DNA of 64,000 nt from Paramecium octaurelia (lineage: Eukaryota > Ciliophora > Oligohymenophorea > Peniculida > Parameciidae), in the NCBI GenBank assembly GCA_905182995.1, contig CAJJDP010000157.1, forward strand, positions 4,047 through 68,046. Direction: 5' to 3'. Below, in pieces: positions 57,531 to 64,000 of this stretch (positions within the stretch are counted from its first letter, which is position 1; the number at the start of each line of letters is the position of its first letter). The notes beneath the pieces were generated by a model, which made no database searches, was not told where the DNA came from, and worked only from the letters and a program-made list of their open reading frames with translations. A program made the translations under genes and the position numbers.

Positions 57531-58707
57531 ATGAAAACATTTATCTTATTAGGATTGTTGTCCCTCACCTTTGCAGTGAGCATTAGTAATCAAGGCACCT
57601 TATCAAATCCAACCTCACGAGTGGAAAGAATAATGACCAAGTTTATGCAATTAAGTGAGATGAGCACACAATTTAACTTTAACAAACTTTTCGACGCTAT
57701 AGATTAATTGAGTGCTTAATTAAAAGTACGTTTGTGTAGTTTATGGTGATAGCAATCAGAAGTAGACGAGAACAAGCTTTTCGATGCAGACTTTGCTTAA
57801 TATGTTGAGGATTAGGCCTTTTACACAGATTTAGTCACTTTCTACACAGCAGAAGTTGCCTAACACACTGAGGATCTGAGATCATTGAACAACCATTTGG
57901 AATCATATCAACAACAATTGACATAAAGACAAGAGGAATTGGATAGAACTCAAAAACAAAAAGCTTAATTAGAAGAAACCATTAGACAAAATGAAATCAC
58001 CTACAATAAATAAATTAGTGATTTCAATACAGCTATAGATGTTTTAGATTAGGCCATTCAATTGTTGTCTGGTTTGAGAAGTACTTTAAAGCAATATACA
58101 TTTGATTAGATCCTGTATTAATCCAAACCGAATAGGATCAACTCAAGACCTTGGCTGGTAAATTCAGTTCAATCAATTTGAAGAATCACAGAGTATTATA
58201 TCAACCAATCATCGATATCTTCATGTAACTCGCATAAAATAAGTATGAACCTCAAATTATCATTAGCTTGGCCAATCAAGATCTCCTCAAAAAGGTGTTG
58301 GGCATGTTGAATGGACTCAGAAACTCATTAGATGGAGGCAGAAATGCATTAACCAGCAATTACAACAGTGAAAGAGCTGCTAATTTGGAGTTGTTGGAGT
58401 CATACACTAAGAAGATTGATGCATTGGTCAATGAAGTGATCCCAATGTTGTAAGATTTGATTGCCAATACAATTGGTATTTATTTTGTTGATTGAACCTC
58501 ATAGAATAGATTAAAGTCAAAACTGAATTATTGAACAATGCCTAGGCCAATTTGGATGAAGCAAAAGAAACCTTGTAATTTATTGAGGACAGATGGGTGA
58601 AGAGAAAGGCTTAACATGCTGCATTGTTAGCAGAATATGAGAAAGAGTAAGCACTTATTGCTTAGACGATAACTGTTTTGCAAAGAGGTGGTGTAAGAAG
58701 ATAATGA
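57531..58707 (+). CDS. TMP: trichocyst matrix protein
   Basis: A 363-aa precursor of the crystalline content of trichocysts, the explosive secretory organelles of Paramecium. A signal peptide (MKTFILLGLLSLTFAVSIS) is followed by a propeptide and two coiled-coil arms: FYTAEVAQHTEDLRSLNNHL, RQEELDRTQKQKAQLEETIR, then NLKNHRVLYQPIIDIFMQ and VLGMLNGLRNSLDGGRNALT. These are the marks of the TMP family, whose proteins are cut during sorting. Introns of 27, 29 and 29 nt (first at 57726-57752) leave 364 codons. The C-terminus is TVLQRGGVRRQ. The family is large in Paramecium; I cannot name the member. Confidence 0.9.
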
Positions 58708-58725
58708 TTTAAATTTTATTTTATT

Positions 58726-59165
58726 TCACATCGGAGGCATACTCATTCCTGCAGGCATCATAGTTTATTACCCAGGTAAACCCATTCCCTTTGGCTAAGA
58801 AATTAAACCAATATTTGGTGCTCCTGTCACTCCCTATCTTGTTATTGGCTGGGCTTTTCCTGGTCCTGGTTATAATTCTTGTTTCTTTGGAGGTTGATGA
58901 GGAGGGGCTTCAGCTGACAATGATATTATATTATCGCCTCTCACTATGATCATTCCCAAAGTTCTTTTGGTTTCGATTTCGTGGATTCCTACCTTACAAA
59001 TTAACTTCTACCTTGCTTTCTTATTCTGTATTCTTCGCATTCACTCAGAATCACATTCAAATGTTTGTCAAATGCTAAAAAGGTTCCAACCAACATACGT
59101 CCATCACCCAAAGTAATACGAACTCTGTAATCAATCCACTAAAAAAACTTGCTTTTCTAAGACAT
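58726..59165 (-). CDS. SNRPB: spliceosomal protein SmB/B'
   Basis: A 138-aa core protein of the U snRNP Sm ring. The Sm1 motif reads [20 protein letters not shown] with [17 protein letters not shown]. The Sm2 motif reads [20 protein letters not shown], followed by PPHQPPKK and a Pro/Gly/Met-rich tail ending PAGMSMPPM, which is typical of SmB. A 23-nt intron separates the two motifs and leaves 139 codons. It is shorter than human SmB (about 231-240 aa), having a shorter Pro-rich tail. Its stop lies 19 bases from the stop of the trichocyst gene, tail-to-tail. Confidence 0.93.
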
Positions 59166-59228
59166 ATTTTAATATTTTAATATTTATATTACAAAATTCA
59201 ATATTTAATAAATTTAATTAAACATAAA

Positions 59229-59904
59229 TCACCGCTTAAAACAAAAGTTTCTAATCTCCTGAAATGCATATCTGTCTGGCTCTTAGAACATCTATTGCAC
59301 CGTCTATTGGGCAGTCTTCTTAACATTCGGAGTAGACTGATTCTAAGAGTTCTCCCTTTAATTAACAGTCTGAACTCCTATTGAACTTGTTTGTTTTGGC
59401 TTTGGAATTTGACTAATCAGAAACATCAACCCCGCATTAATCTACTCCAACATCTCCTAATCCTTCTCCCTTTGATTTAGTAAATAGTCCATCTTCTATT
59501 TCAATTCAGTCTAAATAAATAAATCAAATAAAGTACCAATTCACTTGAATCCTAAGATTGATTTTATTAATTCTTCAATTGAGATTCTTTGGCAGGTTTA
59601 TCTGTTCTAACAATAAAGTCACTCAAATTCTCAGATATACTTGAGTGCTTTGATTATTCTCTTTACAAACTGAATTCATTGGAATTACCGAAATTGTTTA
59701 ACTAAGGTTTCTCTTTTTAGGTCTCTCTGAAATCATTCCAATGATCTGATTCACTAGTTCTTGTAGTTTTCATCAATCCATTATTGGTTCGATTTGTCTT
59801 TACTATAAGTATAATCATCATTTCTTACTTTTCTGTTGCAAGGCAGAAATCAAATTGATGATTTAATCCTCATTATAATTATCTTATTCTTCATCAGAAC
59901 TCAT
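59229..59904 (-). CDS. Gln-rich protein, unidentified
   Basis: A 207-aa acidic-to-polar protein beginning MSSDEEQDNYNEDQIINLIS. Two 26-nt introns leave 208 codons. The middle is Ser/Asn-rich (KHSSISENLSDFIVRTDKP). A short coiled coil (LKQKMDYLLNQREKDQEMLE) precedes a Gln-rich tail ending QEIRNFCFKR. The gene is on the same strand as SmB (start 64 bases from the SmB start) and as the WD40 gene upstream. No family recognised; it may be a linker or regulatory protein. Confidence 0.65.
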
Positions 59905-59954
59905 CTGTATGCCGTTAAAAATATAAATTAAATTATAAATAATATATTAACAGC

Positions 59955-61775
59955 TCATTCCCAATAATCCTGAGATTTATAAAATATCGTTTCCCCTCCA
60001 TAACCACCCACAATTATGTATTAATTATTGTAGCTTATCGAAATCTAACTAATCATATAATTCTACTGGTACTCCCTATGAATAACCCATCTATTGGACA
60101 TGTTTTGTCTCCAAAACTTGATAGTGCAATCCTTACTCCCAGTAATTAAAATAGATGAATCCGAATTAAATATCACCGAAGTAATAGAAGCTTTGTGACC
60201 ATTCAGAGTTTATACTTTTTTATACAATTGATTTTACTCCATTTCCCATACTTTAACAAAGCAATCCTAACTACCAGAAACTAAAACATCCTTCAATTTG
60301 CAAAAGCACAAGGTTGTGACACTGCCCTTATGACCCTTCAGTATTTAATTTTGACTCCACTCTTAATTCCTAAAATTCCATAACACTATCATCTTATCGA
60401 ACCCACCAGTTACAACAGCATTAGAGTTTCTATTAAATTGAACTGCTTAAATTCCAGACTAGTGACCCTACAGTGTGTACTTTACTTTCCAATTGATTTA
60501 ATCTGCGTTTTCAACCCAAAGCTTGGCTGTGCAATCATCACTTACAGAAACCATTTGTCTATTTTTTGTATCAACTTGAATACAATTCACTCCCCTCTAA
60601 TGTCTCTATGCCTATGTAATTGGTCTCCATTTTTGATCATCTCTCAACCAATACACGATTTCTCCATTTTCACATCCTGCAAAAAATGAACACTTCTCAT
60701 CAGAAATACACAAACACAAAATTTGATCAACCTGCTTTAATTAGCTTTAGAACTTCCATTAATTTTTATCCTCATTCACCTTCCATAAAATTAATTATTC
60801 CTGACTTACAGTAGACAATGCTATTTCTCCATCATAAGAAATCAGAACACTTTAAGCTATCTCTTTCCTAAAATGTTTCTAATGTACATTCACCAATTGA
60901 TATTCATACAATTTTAATAATTTCGGAGTAAACTTTCTATATAAGTCCTAGCAAAACGAATTCAAATTGAAATTCAATACATTTACTTGTTCTTATTACT
61001 TTTTCAACATATCCACGAGATGTTGCTCACTCGACTTCCACTTCTCAGTATTACTTTTCTCCCCTGCCGCCTGAATTTAGGCTTGAGTCTTTTACTCTTC
61101 AATTGTGCCCTATTCCTTTTTCAACTTAGCCAACTCTTAATCAAGTTTAAACAATTTCAAGTCCTTCTTGTCTATTGCCACTTCATGTCTCTCTATCATG
61201 CATTCATATTTCACTAACATCTCAGATATTGTCTTATCAATCCCCTTCGTCTGAAGCACCTTATTGATTGCACTACGAATGACCTTCCTCTGCCTTGGCT
61301 TCTTATCTATTTTACCCTAGTAGAATTTCAGACTTTTCAGAATGGCAGTTTTGAATTCGTTCACTTCCTTATAATAATCGTCATGAACCCTTCTCAATTC
61401 CATCAATTCCTCTCTGTTTTTGAATTGTCTAACGAATTGATTTAAGTCCTCCATGAATTGTTCGTATTTCTTTATTGTTACTTCTGTGCAGTGTTGTTAA
61501 GAACTCAATAGTTGGTTTTGCTATTCCATGTTTTTATCCAGGGTCTAAATGACTAAGGACTGTCTTTACTGCATGAGCTTCGCAATCAACTCGAATTGCT
61601 CCTTAATTTTATCACTACTATATTTGATATACTCCTGTGTCATAATATCTAGTTAATTCGCCTGATTCTTTCCCTCATTTTAAGTTAACCATAAAAATTA
61701 AATCTATTATTGGAATTTATCGATCCATTTTGAATAGTTCCCCTAATGATACTCTCCTGTTGTTGAGCCTTCCAT
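59955..61775 (-). CDS. coiled-coil plus WD40 protein
   Basis: A 606-aa intronless protein. The first 260 residues are helical and coiled-coil (MEGSTTGEYHQGNYSKWIDK, then QLLSSQQHCTEVTIKKYEQF, FKLDQELAKLKKEQGTIEEQ). The rest is a WD40 propeller: MVSVSDDCTAKLWVEN, VVTGGFDKMIVLWNFRN, LVSGSQDCFVKVWEME and LITGSKDCTIKFWRQN, with the GH dipeptide before each repeat (LQGHQSG, LKGHKGS, LNGHKAS). It closes with YKSQDYWE. A coiled coil followed by WD40 repeats is the plan of scaffold proteins such as ATG16, striatin or TRAF-type partners; Paramecium has a large family of this build and I do not assign an orthologue. The ATG at 61775 was chosen because the frame is open and the N-terminus is well formed. 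Confidence 0.85.
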
Positions 61776-62174
61776 AATTTAATTATATCAGAACAATTTT
61801 TTATTTTAATTATTTTAAAATTCATATATTCATTCCCATATCGTATCATTATGATTTGGTCCTTTTAAAGACATTATTAATCCTCCCCCCATAAAATAAT
61901 TTTTATATTTTTTTAATGAGAGCACAGTTAATTTATATACATTTTATATATAAAACTTTTGCTAATGGATAATTTAAAATCATAGTATATTATTATATTG
62001 AAGGAATAAAAATTGCTTGTTTATTGAAATTATTAGTCCAAGTTCATTTATCATTTTCGCACTCATTTCATACTTATTGGATATGATAAAGTGTTTTATG
62101 GCTTATTAACAAGAATTTTAAATCAATCATTTTAAATATCATAAATACAACAATTTTAATATTTCAAGTTTAAT
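61776..62174. other. intergenic stretch
   Basis: A+T-rich, about 400 bases upstream of the coiled-coil WD40 gene and downstream of the next minus-strand gene. A short C-run (tcctcccccc near 61880) is the only irregular feature. Confidence 0.4.
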
Positions 62175-64000
62175 TCAAATTTATTTCTATGTTTTCATTT
62201 AATTAGTAATTAATTTGATCAAAATACAAATTAAAGTAATTATAATTATTATTATTTGTATAAAACACTTTATTTCTTTACCATTATTGAATTGAATTTC
62301 TATTAAAACTTCTGATACTTGATTACTTAGCCTTAAGTGAGCGGGTTTAGAACATTCTCCATAACATTCAACCCTTAATTTACCAAGAGTGATTAAATGG
62401 ATCTTCTATAAATCTTTTGTGATCTTCTCAATCATTACAAAATGAGTTTCATTGTATCTTTCTATTGCTGTATAATTATTTAATAGTAAATTTTACGTAC
62501 TGTCTATATTTTTATGCTCAGATAGATTGCTAATATCAAATACGTTAATAAACAATTTTGTATCGCATTGAAAACTTAGAACTGCGTAATTGTGATCAAT
62601 GAACATCAACTTATCAAATACAGCTCCCTACTCATATCTTAATATCCCCTATTATTCCACTTTAGTATTATTTTAATCATTTAGATCAAATGTAAACTTG
62701 ATTAAAAAGGCGAAATTAGATTTAATAATAACAATAAACTTAACTTCAGTATGACTGTTAACTGTATTCACCCAATAGATTTTAGTTTTGATAGGTTTTA
62801 TCACAAGAAATTATGTCTAAATATTAGCAAGCATGTCTTCCCAATTAAAAATTTTATGATAAAGTATATCATAGGTAACCTTCTCATTTTCTTTGGTAAA
62901 ATTTATAATTCTTGTTTCAAAATAATTAAACTCAATATTCAAAAACAAATAGCTGGAATTATTGAGTTTGATAGCATCAAGATACTAACTTTGGAGGGTA
63001 CTTGTCAACTTCCTATCTTAAAGAGGACAATATTAATAAGCAAAATATAGAATATTGTTTCCAGATTTGTATATCAGCAAATCATTTATTTATCTGAAAT
63101 CTTAATAATCTAAGGATGAATCCATGTTATCAGTTTAAATTTTATAATTTTTCTTTAATTTTGTATTGTTATTGCAAAGATTGTACTCATTTACCCTAAT
63201 TAAGTTGTGCCCCTATCCATAGATGGCATGATTACAATTATCTGGATCATAACCAATATCAATTAAGGAGAATGCCATGTACTCTTATTCTAGGGAAGCA
63301 AACGTATTTAAATCAAAAACATTTGTTTAAATATATGCTGGAGAATTACAGGGACCAATACATACTGAACTAACACAGAGACCATGTCGATAAACAGAGC
63401 AATTTATTGAATTATTTGTAAAAGTTAATGGTAGATGAAGTTAATAATTTCCTGGTCCATTAATCTAAGTATCATCTATATTGCCAAAAATATTGTTCAA
63501 ATTAACAATATTATTATGGAGAAGACTTTTTTACTCATTTAACAATTATAATTTGTAGTTTTCGTTGAATCTAATAAGATGAAAGTCTAAATCGATACTT
63601 TGATTGCTAATCCAAGATTAGGTCCTAATTTTGGTTGTCTTTTCTTAGATGAAGTCATGACTTTCATGAGACATGTTTAAGATAAAACATGGGTAATCCA
63701 AATTTTGAATCTTCAATTATCCCTGATATTAGTAAATATATTCAGTATCATTGACAAAATTAAAAGCTAGTTTTTCCTCTCTATCAATTTCTGTAATTTT
63801 CACCAAGGATTCTATAGCTGTGTATCTTAAATCATATATCAATATTACAAAATTTTAATCAGAACTTTATGCTTTTATCATTAGAATGAAATTCAGAATA
63901 TGATATTAAAATGGGTATAAAATTCGAAAATTATATGTAGGGAGTGTGTATAGATAAAGAAATTCTTCCTATTTGATTAAATATAATTTGAGTTGGTATT
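62175..64000 (-). CDS. large membrane-anchored protein, 5' end beyond the window
   Basis: One minus-strand frame is open for at least 600 codons, from the window edge to TGA 62175-62177, without an intron. Most of it looks like an ectodomain: beta-rich, Asn-rich with NxS/T sites, and with cysteine clusters (NCSVYRHGLCVSSVCIGPC, ECYGECSKP). It ends with a hydrophobic helix (IIIIIITLICILIKLI) and a short basic cytoplasmic tail NQMKTQKQI. This is a type I membrane protein layout. The family was not recognised; a receptor-like or adhesion-type surface protein is a guess. The upstream part is missing. Confidence 0.7.

Noticed and set aside
62751-63050. A 99-codon plus-strand frame
   Set aside because: Antisense to the long membrane-protein frame that is open for over 600 codons.
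1-64000. tRNA genes, CRISPR arrays, bacterial promoters and ribosome binding sites
   Set aside because: No T-loop consensus, no spaced repeats, and the organism is eukaryotic, so bacterial signals do not apply.

Overview
The window is macronuclear-type genomic DNA from a ciliate, almost certainly a Paramecium species. Long coding frames are readable only if TAA and TAG are glutamine and TGA is the sole stop. Almost every gene has tiny GT..AG introns, most of 18-31 nt. The DNA is very A+T-rich, genes are tightly packed on both strands, and one gene encodes a trichocyst matrix protein. Gene models below use that code; where I give a protein length, exon sum and intron lengths close exactly in frame.

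Layout. 1-5.2 kb is gene-poor with one uncertain gene. 5.2-6.7 kb is Rab GDI. 6.8-11.2 kb holds unassigned and decayed frames, including cysteine-rich remnants that look like an old surface-protein gene. 11.4-20.9 kb is distorted by the assembly: single n bases at 12972, 16953 and 19581 each separate two copies of the same sequence, as if overlapping contig ends were joined without merging. Collapsed, the locus is about 59.27 kb. It contains one TPR gene (14267-16765) in which fourteen successive repeats each occupy one exon of exactly 102 nt.

20.9-21.6 kb is an unusual Rho-like GTPase. 22-34.3 kb is a decaying, duplicated region. It has two nearly identical intronless family-2 glycosyltransferases, several broken WD40 genes, a LINE reverse-transcriptase scrap, hairpins and a possible structured RNA. 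34.3-38.5 kb holds a multi-pass membrane protein frame and a partly resolved gene.

From 38.5 kb the genes are dense and mostly intact: a 224-aa protein, a dynamin-related GTPase, a three-repeat Myb, an aldo-keto reductase (Kv-beta type), a Cys-rich surface-type protein, a pseudokinase, an EH-like small protein, an unidentified protein, an N-myristoylation-type protein, a J-domain protein, a coiled-coil protein, a second Cys-rich surface-type protein, a HEAT/TOG-like protein, a trichocyst matrix protein, SmB, a Q-rich protein, a coiled-coil WD40 protein, and the end of a large membrane-anchored protein that runs off the window.

The genes do not form an operon or a single pathway. Common themes are membrane traffic and secretion (GDI, dynamin, Rho, trichocyst matrix), cell surface (glycosyltransferases, Cys-rich proteins) and cilia or cytoskeleton (TOG-like, coiled coils). 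No tRNA, rRNA or CRISPR was found.
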